The notes under the pieces: generated by a model
What the model saw: only the letters and a program-made list of their open reading frames with translations
Told to the model about the DNA's origin: nothing
Databases searched by the model: none
Position numbers and translations under genes: made by a program
Shown: positions 39,401 to 47,700 of the stretch, piece after piece
Position numbering within the stretch: the stretch's first letter is position 1
Layout: every line of letters starts with the position of its first letter
Assembly (NCBI RefSeq): GCF_030758775.1
Contig: NZ_CP132384.1
Location: forward strand, 2,019,948-2,083,947
Reading direction: 5' to 3'
From: Bifidobacterium asteroides
GTDB lineage: Bacteria; Actinomycetota; Actinomycetes; Actinomycetales; Bifidobacteriaceae
DNA: 64,000 nt

Positions 39401-40211
39401 AGAACATCATTCCGCAGCCATCGGCTCCGACGGCGGCCTGTACACCTGGGGAAGAAATTCCGAGAGCCAGCTGGGCGACGGCACCACCACCGACCGGCAG
39501 ACGCCAATTCAGATCGCGAAGTCCAATGGATTCACCTGGACACAAGCCAGCCTAGGCGACGGGGATTCTGTAGCTTCCGGATCCGATGGGAACCTGTACG
39601 CCTGGGGATGGAACATCAGCGGCCAGCTGGGCGACGGCACCACCACCGACCGGCAGACGCCGACCCTGGTCAGCAAGCCCCAGGGGGCGCCCAAGGGATT
39701 CGCCTGGAAACAATCCGGCGTGGGATGGTATCATTCCGCAGCCATCGGCTCCGACGGCCAGCTTTACACCTGGGGAAACAACGGCAACGGTCAGCTGGGG
39801 CGCGCCCCCTCCAACGCCTGGCCGGCCAGCCGGCCGGGACCGGTCAGCTTCCCCGGAGAGCCGCAGACCACCAGCGTATGCTTCGGCCAGAATCAGGGGC
39901 AGGGCACGTGCCTCGCCGCAGGCAAGGACCTCAAGCCCAGCCCCGACGGCACCTGGAAGGTGACCACTCCCCCTTACACGCCAGGGCTGGCGCCCGTGGC
40001 CATCGACTGGACCCAGGACGGCAAACAGCAGGAAACCGACAAGGGCAACACCTACCGGTACCTGCCCATCGCCAGCCTGCCCCTGACCGGAGGCGACGGC
40101 ATGCTCCTTCTGCTCGCCATAGGACTGCTCACCGCAGGAGCCGCCACAGCCGCCAAAAGCCGCCAAAAGCAGGCCCGCATGACAGGCAGCATGAACACTT
40201 CACACAAGTAA
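36474..40211 (+). CDS. Sortase-anchored surface protein with two RCC1 propellers and InlB B-repeats
   Basis: 1,245 residues. ATG 36474 (MRQRSGM) is chosen, with an AAGGGGG upstream; the frame opens at 36435. A signal peptide ends near ALAG. Residues 25-90 are P/S/T-rich. Module one: InlB B-repeat (about 96-166), TIG beginning (ISPSQGPIAGGAKVTLTPP), seven RCC1 repeats (196-576) each with SDGNLYTWG and QLGDGT, then TIG end (TSVLFGQAKATGITANQDGTWQV). Module two repeats this order at about 641-1190. LPLTG at 1202, a hydrophobic helix and a basic tail complete a cell-wall sorting signal. The TIG domain appears split around each propeller. No enzyme motif is present; adhesion or host/glycan binding is inferred. 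The gene is followed by convergent cca. Confidence 0.85.
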   Translation: MRQRSGMAAAALAFLLALSCTPALAGSTGSPSGEATPITLDKQQGDDSPQAVSPSSSPPMPSPPTSSPLSHTTPMPSSPTLDTAGDADAVQARSYAAWTVSFDTAGGGSVGRQTVPDGGQASRPSPDPVRDGYLFDGWFQGDVAYDFTQPVTGSITLTAHWTKGDGHWAISPSQGPIAGGAKVTLTPPAQRGIRLSQLSMGGLHSAAISSDGNLYTWGDNGAGELGDGTNTNRSTPVQVKKPKGTPEKFIWKEVSIGWDHSAAFGSDGNLYIWGQNGRGQLGDGTTTKRNAPAPVDKPQGTPAGFTWKQFTLGDLSTAAFGSDGNLYIWGNNQYGQLGNGTTTNQTRPIKVDKPQGTPAGFTWKQASLSCNHSGAIGSDGNLYTWGWNFSGQLGDGTTTDRHTPTLVKKPQGAPAGFTWKQVSIGWQHSAAIGSDGNLYTWGQNYRTQLGDGTNTDRHTPTLVSKPQGAPAGFTWKQVNLGDWHTEALGSDGNFYIWGSNENGQLGDGTNTTRGRPIPVSKPQGAPAGFTWKYTIPGCNHTAAIGSDGNLYTWGVNGNGQLGNGTTTSWNKPGMVNFPGAVTPTSVLFGQAKATGITANQDGTWQVSTPKHEPGGVDVTVGWSRNGPQPDDHLQYTYIAPQYQVGFNSKNDSCPTPTGMPPSQSVTQDGQTERPYPDPRAEGCLFDGWFQGDVAYDFSQPVTHDTTLTAHWTREDTQHWSISPDHGPETGGTEVTLTPPAQRGIRFNQIRLGYNHSAAIGSDGNLYTWGGNDDGQLGDGTNTSRSRPTLVDKPQGAADGFTWKQVILGGWHSAAIGSDGNLYAWGDNGSGQLGNGTTTNQNRPVLISKPDGAPKGFTWKQVNLGGFHSAAIGSDGSLYTWGYNEYGQLGNGTTTNQSRPVLIGKPQDAPEGFTWKQVNLGGWHSAAIGSDGGLYTWGDNQYGELGDGTTTKRNMPVQIGKPQGAPEGFTWTQASLGEHHSAAIGSDGGLYTWGRNSESQLGDGTTTDRQTPIQIAKSNGFTWTQASLGDGDSVASGSDGNLYAWGWNISGQLGDGTTTDRQTPTLVSKPQGAPKGFAWKQSGVGWYHSAAIGSDGQLYTWGNNGNGQLGRAPSNAWPASRPGPVSFPGEPQTTSVCFGQNQGQGTCLAAGKDLKPSPDGTWKVTTPPYTPGLAPVAIDWTQDGKQQETDKGNTYRYLPIASLPLTGGDGMLLLLAIGLLTAGAATAAKSRQKQARMTGSMNTSHK
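36750..39990 (+). repeat. Tandemly duplicated 1.6 kb module inside the RCC1 gene
   Basis: The first unit (36750-38390) and second (38395-39990) encode the same order: InlB B-repeat, TIG start, seven RCC1 repeats of about 51 residues (about 153 bases), TIG end. Within each unit the repeats are near-identical in places (GSDGNLYTWG, QLGDGTTT, APAGFTWKQ), so unequal recombination could change repeat number. Confidence 0.8.
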
Positions 40212-40334
40212 GCAACAGTCCGGGCCGTACAACAATCACAGCCAATACCAACCTGGCACCTGATGACCAGGCAAACATCTTCCACATATAATCCGGCGGC
40301 AGCCGAACCTGCAGAATGCGGACCAGGCCTGGCT

Positions 40335-41747
40335 CTAGCCCTGGCTCTGCCACCAGTCCCGCAGCTCCTGCTCGGCTGTCTGCTGGTCGACCGGGCCCTG
40401 ATCCAGGCGGTAGTCCAGCATGTGCTGATAGGCGCGTCCCACCTGCGGTCCCGGCTTGAGGCCCAGAATCTGCATGATCTGTTTTCCATTCAAGTCTGGC
40501 CGGATGGCATCCAGATCCTCCTGCCGACGCAGTTGAGCCACCCTGTCCTCCAACTCGTCCATAGCGGAGGAGAAGACCTGGGCCTTGCGCTTGTTGCGGG
40601 TGGTCGCATCGGCCCGGGTCAGGCGGTTGAGCCGCTCATAAAGAGGACCGGTCTCCCGGGCGTAGCGGCGTACGGCCGCATCGGTCCACCGCTCGTCCAC
40701 GTAGCCGTGGAAGCGCAGGTGCATGGAGATCAGGTCGCAGACGTCGGCGATCAGGTGGTGGTCGAAGCGCAGGGCCTTCAGGCGCTTGCGGGCCAGCCGG
40801 GCCCCGACTGCATCATGGTGATGGAAACTGACCTTGCCACCGGGCTCAAAGCGTCTGGTGGCGGGTTTGCCGATGTCGTGCAGCAGGGCAGCCAGGCGCA
40901 GGGTCAGATCCGGGGCGGGCACAGGTCCGTCAGGTCCGGTCTCCAGGGCGATGGCCCGGTCCACCACCATCAGGGTATGCTCGAAGACGTCCTTGTGCCG
41001 GTGATGCTCGTCTATCTCCAGCTGCAGGGCGGGGATCTCGGGCAGAACGATGTCAGCCAGGCCGGACTGCACCAGGGCCTCGATGCCCTGGACGGGGTGG
41101 TCGGCCAGCATGAGCTTGGTCAGCTCGTCGCGAATCCGCTCGGCCGAGACGATGCTGATTCGATCGGTCATGCGGGTGATGGCCTCTGCGGTCTCCGGTG
41201 CGATGGTGAATCCCAGCTGGGCCACGAACCGCACGGCCCGCATCATCCGCAGGGGGTCGTCGTCGAAGGACTGACGGGGGTCCACCGGGGTCCGCAGCAC
41301 CTGCTTGGCCAGGTCGTTGGCCCCCCGGTAGGGATCCACAAAGACCAGGTCGGGCACCCGCAGGGCCATGGCGTTGACGGTGAAGTCGCGCCGCGAAAGG
41401 TCGCCCTCAAGGCTGTCCCCATAGTCCACCTCGGGCTTGCGGGAGTTGGGATCGTAGGTGTCTCGCCGGTAGGTGGTCACCTCCACCTTGACCTCGGTTC
41501 CGTCAGGACGCCGCCGCAGCGCGCCCAAGGTGCCGAATTTGCGCCCCATGTCCCAGAAGCCCGATCCCCAGTGACGCAGGATGGGCTCGAATTGCTCGGG
41601 CCGGGCTGAGGTGCAGAAGTCCAGGTCGTGGGAGTGCCGGTGCAGGAGCAGATCGCGTACAGGACCCCCTACCAACGCCAGTTCATATCCCTGCTCGGCG
41701 AAGAGGCGCCCGAGCTCGATGGCCTCCGGCCAGACTTGGAAATCCAC
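40335..41747 (-). CDS. cca: CCA tRNA nucleotidyltransferase
   Basis: Adds the 3' CCA to tRNAs; needed here because tRNA-Thr at 31907 does not encode CCA. About 470 residues. Seen: LVGGPVRDLLLHRHSHDLDFCTSA (nucleotidyltransferase GG..D.D), RRDFTVNAMAL, DPLRMMRAVRFVAQLGF, RIRDELTKLML, and a C-terminal HD domain with LLHDIGKPATR. GTG 41747 is chosen because AAAGG lies six bases before it; GTG 41753 is also in frame but its ribosome site abuts the codon. Divergent from the NUDIX gene, as pcnA and mutT4 are in mycobacteria. Confidence 0.93.
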   Translation of the reverse strand: MDFQVWPEAIELGRLFAEQGYELALVGGPVRDLLLHRHSHDLDFCTSARPEQFEPILRHWGSGFWDMGRKFGTLGALRRRPDGTEVKVEVTTYRRDTYDPNSRKPEVDYGDSLEGDLSRRDFTVNAMALRVPDLVFVDPYRGANDLAKQVLRTPVDPRQSFDDDPLRMMRAVRFVAQLGFTIAPETAEAITRMTDRISIVSAERIRDELTKLMLADHPVQGIEALVQSGLADIVLPEIPALQLEIDEHHRHKDVFEHTLMVVDRAIALETGPDGPVPAPDLTLRLAALLHDIGKPATRRFEPGGKVSFHHHDAVGARLARKRLKALRFDHHLIADVCDLISMHLRFHGYVDERWTDAAVRRYARETGPLYERLNRLTRADATTRNKRKAQVFSSAMDELEDRVAQLRRQEDLDAIRPDLNGKQIMQILGLKPGPQVGRAYQHMLDYRLDQGPVDQQTAEQELRDWWQSQG

Positions 41748-41828
41748 GCTCACCCTTTCCTACGGAGTTGATGCGCCTACTAGCATACCGTTACCCCACC
41801 TGCACATTACCTTACGTAAAGTTGGAGT

Positions 41829-42496
41829 ATGATTACGCCCGCGGACATGGCGCGCATGCTTGCACATAGCGCCGACTCTGCGGGCACCCATGCCCGCGGA
41901 CAGCAGGGGCGGGACCACCTGGTGGAGACTGTAAGCGAACGTCTGGATCCGCGGGTCCGCGAGCGCATACAGACCGAGGATGACGCTCCCACGCCTGCCC
42001 TCATGCCCCGGCATAAGCATGCCTCAGGGCCTTCCACCTTTGCCTCCCTGGATGCCCAGGAACTGCCCGTAGTGCGGGAGTATTCGGCGGGTGGACTGAT
42101 CTTCGACCGACATGACCGGGTGGCCATCATCGCCCGGCACTCCCGCTCGGGCCACCTGGAATGGTGCCTGCCCAAGGGGCATATCGAGAAGGGGAAACAC
42201 CCGAGCAGACGGCCGTGCGCGAGGTCCACGAGGAGACGGGGATACTGGGCAGGGTGACCGATTCCATCGCCACCATCGACTACTGGTTCACCGGAACCAA
42301 CCAACGGGTCCACAAGCTGGTCCATCATTTCGTCCTGCGTATGATCGGCGGATCCCTGAGCGTGGAGGGCGACCCTGATCATGAGGCCGAAGATGCCATC
42401 TGGGTGGACTTTTCCGACCTGACCTCCGTGCTCAGTTACCCTAATGAGCGTAAAATAGCCTGGCTCTACGCGAGGAAGTATAAAAAACAGCCATGA
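41829..42496 (+). pseudogene. NUDIX hydrolase (MutT4-like), broken by a one-base deletion
   Basis: Homologue of mycobacterial mutT4, between cca and the DUF6049 gene. The 5' frame (41829-42257) encodes VVREYSAGGLIFDRHDRVAIIARHSRSG and WCLPKGHIEKG; the rest of the protein is in another frame ending at 42496. The NUDIX box GHIEKGETPEQTAVREVHEETG is restored only if one G is added to GGGG at 42191-42194. So the gene loses one base inside its catalytic box. The intact protein would be about 222 residues. The homopolymer makes a sequencing error plausible, and the region is otherwise undamaged. No classic X-XXY-YYZ slippery site is present. The ATG at 41829 has GGAG upstream. Confidence 0.85.
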
Positions 42497-44706
42497 TCCA
42501 GACCCCCCTGCGCCCGAACGGGCGCACCAGCCAGCGCACCCATGCCTTCAACCGATGGGCTCGGTGGGCTCGAATCCTACCGGCGATCGTCCTCCTGCTA
42601 GCCTTGGTGATGACTCCCTGGCTGCCAACACCGGCCCTGGCTGCCCCCAATCATCAGAACTCGGCCGAGGTGGCCCTGCGCTGGTCGACGCCTGTGGTGA
42701 CTGACAAATCCGGTTATGCCCTGCGCGCTACGGTGACCAACACCGCGAACCAACCTATGGAAAATGCCCATCTGAGCGTGTCCACCAGCGCCCTGTACTC
42801 CTTCAGCTCCCGGGCCGACATGCAGGCCTGGTCCGAAGGCCACGCCCGCATCCCCACCCCGGACGTGCTGGGCACTCAGAGCGTACCGACAATCCCGGCC
42901 GGGCAGAGCGTCGAGGTTTCAGTCAACGTGCCGGCTGATCAAGACGCGATCAAGAAGATGACCAGCTGGGGCCCCAAACCCGTCCGGCTTTCCCTGAGCG
43001 ACAGCCAGAACCGGGTCCTGGGCGACGTGTTCACCTTTCTGACCCGGACATGGGATGGCCTGCCCACTGCAGGCACACCCGCCCTGTCTCTGACCATGGT
43101 CATGCCGCTGATCTCCTCGGATTGGAACATTGACGACAAGGCCATGACAGCGCTGATGACCCAGCCCGGTGCCGAATCCGATCCAGGCTCGGGCAAGGAT
43201 AAAGACCAGAGCGTGACACTGACCCGTCAAGGGAGCCGCCGCCAGGAAGAGCAGAGTCTGCTGCTGGCCAAGCACGGGTCCCTGCAGGCCTTGGGCGATC
43301 CGGTCTACCTGTCCGCCTTCGCCAACCGTCCCAAGATCCAGGGGCTGATTCAGCCAGCCGACTTCGACATCACCGGATACGCCTCCCAGAACCAGGATCG
43401 CTATGCCAGGGCCGGGGTCACCCCCGAGTCCTGGAGCGCCCAGACAGCAGCCAAGCTTTATCCTGATGCCGCTTCCGGCACATACGCCTGGCAGGGCAAA
43501 CAGGAGTGGACCATGGAATCCATCGCCGCAGCCCGTCGCGCCGGCTACCAGACGGTCATTGCCCCACAGGGCTTCGAGGTAGGAGCCGGCACCTCCGCCC
43601 ACACCGGCAAGTACACCATCGACACCCAGGCCGGACAGGTGACCGTCCTGTCGGCCCAGCGCGAACTCAGCAACCTGGCAAGGGGCAACCCAAGCTCCAC
43701 GCGGGCCACCGGGGAGCAGACCCAGGCGGGGCAGACGGCACGCTTCATGGCCCAGAGCGCCTTCTATCAGATGGAACAGCCCTACGCCGAGCGCTCCCTT
43801 ATGGTCTGCTTTGATGCCGATCAGGACACTCAGCATGCGGACAGGATCATGACCGAGTTGGAGCACGCTCCCTGGATCCACCTGGAACCCATGGACAATC
43901 TGATGCGAGCACCCGACTTCACCGGCGGCTCATCTGGCCTGCTCAAGGCCCTCGAAGCCGATGACGGTCAGGGCGGCGCCAAGCATGGCGACAGCTCGGC
44001 AGCCACCTTGGATTCCCTGATCGCCAGCAGGGCGGACATCGACCGGTTCGCCTCCTCCATTCTGGCCGACGATCAGCAGGCCTCCCAGCCCACCGCCAGC
44101 GCCACGACCGGCAAGACCGACAGCCAGGCCTTGGCCCGACAGGATGCTGACGCCACCGCCCGCCAGCCCAAGGATCCACACCAGTGGCTGAACCGGCTGA
44201 CCGCCGCCCATGACGATCTAGCCCTGAAGTCCCTGGGCGGAACCGCAGCCGCCGCCGGCCTGGCCGATCAGGCCGGCGCCATATCCCACCGGCTCCTGGA
44301 CGGCATCAGCATCACGCCCAGCGAGTCCCTGAACGTGGTCAGCGAGACGGCCTCCATGCCCGTCACCGTCAGCAACAGCCACCCCTACCCGGTCCACGCC
44401 CGCATCAGCGCCCGCACCGACTCCATGGAGATCGTCACCTCGCGCCTGGCGGATGTGGTCATTCCCGCCCGCTCCGAGGCCCAAGTGACCTTCAAGGTCA
44501 GAGTGGCGACGGCCGGCAGGGCCAACGTGGACATCGGCCTGCTGGACAGCCAGGGCCGCCCCTTCGGTCAGATGCGCCGGGCCCAGATCACCAGCAATCT
44601 GCGCCTGAGCGACATGAGCGGCCTGCTCATCATTGTCTTCGCCGTGCTGCTTGGGCTCCTGGGGCTCTGGCGGCAGTTCCACCGCACGAAGGATCCGGAC
44701 GAATGA
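42493..44706 (+). CDS. DUF6049 family envelope protein (Rv3909-like)
   Basis: 737 residues. An N-terminal signal helix (about 21-50, ARILPAIVLLLALVMTPWLPTPALAA) leads to an extracytoplasmic region and a single C-terminal helix (about 708-728, LSGLLIIVFAVLLGLLGLW) with a short charged tail. No enzymatic motif was recognised; the N-terminal part (about 50-190) looks like an Ig-like fold (LRATVTNTANQPMENAHLSVSTS). The gene sits between mutT4-type and murJ genes as in mycobacteria (Rv3909). ATGA overlaps link it to the upstream NUDIX gene and to murJ, so the three are translationally coupled. A role in peptidoglycan or cell-wall assembly is inferred from that context. Confidence 0.85.
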   Translation: MIQTPLRPNGRTSQRTHAFNRWARWARILPAIVLLLALVMTPWLPTPALAAPNHQNSAEVALRWSTPVVTDKSGYALRATVTNTANQPMENAHLSVSTSALYSFSSRADMQAWSEGHARIPTPDVLGTQSVPTIPAGQSVEVSVNVPADQDAIKKMTSWGPKPVRLSLSDSQNRVLGDVFTFLTRTWDGLPTAGTPALSLTMVMPLISSDWNIDDKAMTALMTQPGAESDPGSGKDKDQSVTLTRQGSRRQEEQSLLLAKHGSLQALGDPVYLSAFANRPKIQGLIQPADFDITGYASQNQDRYARAGVTPESWSAQTAAKLYPDAASGTYAWQGKQEWTMESIAAARRAGYQTVIAPQGFEVGAGTSAHTGKYTIDTQAGQVTVLSAQRELSNLARGNPSSTRATGEQTQAGQTARFMAQSAFYQMEQPYAERSLMVCFDADQDTQHADRIMTELEHAPWIHLEPMDNLMRAPDFTGGSSGLLKALEADDGQGGAKHGDSSAATLDSLIASRADIDRFASSILADDQQASQPTASATTGKTDSQALARQDADATARQPKDPHQWLNRLTAAHDDLALKSLGGTAAAAGLADQAGAISHRLLDGISITPSESLNVVSETASMPVTVSNSHPYPVHARISARTDSMEIVTSRLADVVIPARSEAQVTFKVRVATAGRANVDIGLLDSQGRPFGQMRRAQITSNLRLSDMSGLLIIVFAVLLGLLGLWRQFHRTKDPDE

Positions 44707-47700
44707 GCTCCGTAGGGCGCAATTCCGCCATTATGGCCACGGGCACTGCGGCATCCCGGGTGACCGGGCAGATCCGCACCATCCTGCTGGCAGCCGCCAT
44801 CGGCACCACCGGGATCGCAGCCGATGCCTACCAGACCGGCGCCATGATCCCCCAGGTCATGTTCACCCTGATCTCGGGCGGCATCTTCAACGCCGTCCTA
44901 GTCCCGCAGATCGTGCGCACCCTCAAGGAGCGGGACGCGGCTGACCGGCTGAACAAGCTGATCACCGTCGCCATGGTTCTCCTGGCCCTGCTGACCCTGT
45001 TGCTGATGCTGGGCACTCCGGTGCTGACCACCATCTATCTGAATTCCAAGTGGAACCCCGCACAGCGGGCCCTGGCCAACTCCTTCACCCTCTGGTGCAT
45101 GCCCCAGGTCTTCTTCTACGGGCTCTACACGGTACTGGGCCAGATCCTGGCCGCCAAGGGCCGGTTCACCGCATACGCCTGGAGCTCGGTGGGCGCCAAC
45201 CTGATCAGCTGCCTGGGCTTCCTGGTCTTCATCCTCCTGTTCGGCAACGCCCGCAGCCAGCCGGTCGGCTTCTGGGACAACGGCAAGGTGGCCCTGACCG
45301 CCGGAGCCTGGACCTTGGGGGTGGCCTTCCAGGCGCTGGTCCTCTTCATCCCCCTGATCATGAGCGGCTTCCGCTACCGACCGCGCTGGGGTCTGCGGGG
45401 CATCGGCCTGCGATCCATGGGCTCGGTGGCTGCCTGGAGCATGGGCGTGGTGGTCATCGACCAGCTGGCCAATGTGATCAACGCCCGCATCAACAACGGC
45501 GCCCCCCTGGAGGGCAACCCCTTGGACATCGCCGGCAACGGCTCCTACCAGAACGCCTACACCCTCTTCATCCTGCCATACTCCCTGGTGGCCGTCTCCG
45601 TCAGCACGGCCATCTTCCCCAAGCTGTCCAAGGCGGTTTCGGACGGCCGCATTGGAGATGCCCGCGAGGATCTGAGCCAGGCCCTGCGCAATGTCGGGCT
45701 GATGATGTTCTTTTTCACTGCGGTCATGCTGGCCATTCCGGTGCCCATCACCCGTGCCCTGCTGCCCTCCGTGGGCGTCCACGAAGCAGTCCTGATCTCG
45801 GGACCCCTGATAGGCCTGTCCCTGGGGCTGGTGCCCATGAGCGCCTTCCTGCTCATTCAGCGCACCTTCTACGCCTTCGAGGACGGAAGGCATCCCTTCA
45901 TTTTCGCAGCCGTCTCCAACACCATCCAGGTGGTGCTGGTCCTGGCATCCATCCGCCTGGCCCCTCCCCGCTATTGGGCGGCCCTGGTCGGACTCAGCCT
46001 GTCCTTGAGCAACATCCTCAGCTTCCCCATGTTGGCAGGCATGCTGCGCAGACCCTTCCAGGGATATTTGGACGGTCGGCACATTCTTAGCACTTACGCC
46101 AAGGCTTTTCTGGCGGCGGGCCTGGCGCTGGCAGCCTCCCTGACGGTCAAGGCTCCGCTGACCCGCCTGGTCGGCGCCTGGGTCCAGGACCGGCAGGGCC
46201 ACATGAGCTGGGTGCAGGCGCTCTTTATCTGCGTGGTCATCACCCTGCTGACAGCGGCCATCTACGCCGTGACCCTGGTCGCGCTGCGCACCGAGGAATT
46301 CACCCGGCTCATGGTCGACCTGGCCCGCCGTCTGGGCAGGACGGCGCGGCACCCGGTCCGCAGCCTGGACGCCTTGGAGGGACGGCCCTCCCGGCTGGCC
46401 GACCGCTCGGTCAGGGTGGTGCACTCCTCCTCCCCTGATTCCACCCAGCCTGGCATGGACGCGGCTCTGGAGAACTTCGAAGAGACCCGCGAGCCCGGCA
46501 CTGATGGAGAATCCGCGACAGCCGGGCCCCCACCGGCTCCTCCGGCCCCCCAACCCGTTAGGATTGTGCCTAGGAACAGCACGGTCCACCACGGCGTCGC
46601 CAACCACAGGCGACGCCCCACTTCTGATGAGAGCTCGACAAGCATGAACGCGCATATCGGAGACACCATCCTCGGCAGATACACCTTGGTCACCCTGCTC
46701 CGCCGTGCCAAGGGCTTGAGCGTCTGGCGGGCCAAGGACAAGGTTCTGGACAGGGACTGCCAGCTCTTCATCGCTGGCGATTCGACCTGCACGGACCTGA
46801 TCAACATCAACGCCTCCGGCCTGGCGCTGAACAAGGACCGCCGATTCACTCCGGTCTACCAGCTGCACACCCGGGACGGGGTCTCTCTGATCGTCACCGC
46901 CCCCGATGCGGGCATGTCCCTGAGGGACTATATGCACGGGCCCGCCGGCGAGACGCTGAGCGACCGGGCCATGGGCACCATCATGGGCGAGGTCACCGAG
47001 GCCATGCGCACCCTGCATGCCGCCGGCATGGTCGACTATGCAGTCTCAACCAGTACCATCAGGCTGGCGCCGGCCTCTATCACCCTGGCAGATGCCCCCA
47101 TCTCGCCCATGATCGCACACCCGTCAGTCCCGAACGAGAAGGGATTGGCTGACGAGGAGCATGCCATACGCGAACTGGCTGGCGTGCTCTACGCCATGCT
47201 GACCCGCCGCCCCGACCAAGACGGACGGCAGCCCAGCCTGCAGGAGCTTCCCAAGCACACGCCCGAGGAGTTCAGGATCATCTGCATGCGCGGACTGGGA
47301 TTGACTGATGACCAGGGGGCCAAGCCGGTGCCCCTGGTCACTCTGGCCGAGCTGTCGGCGCTGCTCAGCCCCTGGATCCCTCCCGAGGAGCTGACCGACA
47401 GCGATCTGATCTGGCCTGAGATGGACGGCCGCGCCTCCATCGAGACCGTGGCTCTGAGACCGGTAGATCCCAAGGATGTACTGCCCCTGCCCGATGGGCT
47501 GACCTCCTCCGCCCTGCCTGCCGCACAGACTGTGACCCATCATGAGCCACACTGGAAGACCAACCAACTGCTCTTCCCCGGCCGGGGCGAAATCGAGATG
47601 CTCAATCCCGAAGACACAGACACCGACCTCTTCTCGCTCTTCGACGAACGTCAGCGGCAGCGCTCGCTGAACAGCCGCTCCCGCAGGACCGCAGCCATGG

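Noticed and set aside
36750..39990. CRISPR-like periodicity in the RCC1 gene
   Set aside because: Repeats are coding, about 153 bases long and contiguous with a continuous reading frame; no short repeat-spacer pattern.
42185..42200. Programmed -1 frameshifting to rescue the NUDIX gene
   Set aside because: Reading codons AAG GGG AAA CAC do not fit the X-XXY-YYZ heptamer and no obvious downstream stem or upstream Shine-Dalgarno-like stimulator was seen.
44898..47018. 706-codon minus-strand open frame inside murJ
   Set aside because: The murJ frame has clear conserved motifs and the reverse frame has Gln/His/Gly-rich composition typical of GC-rich shadows.
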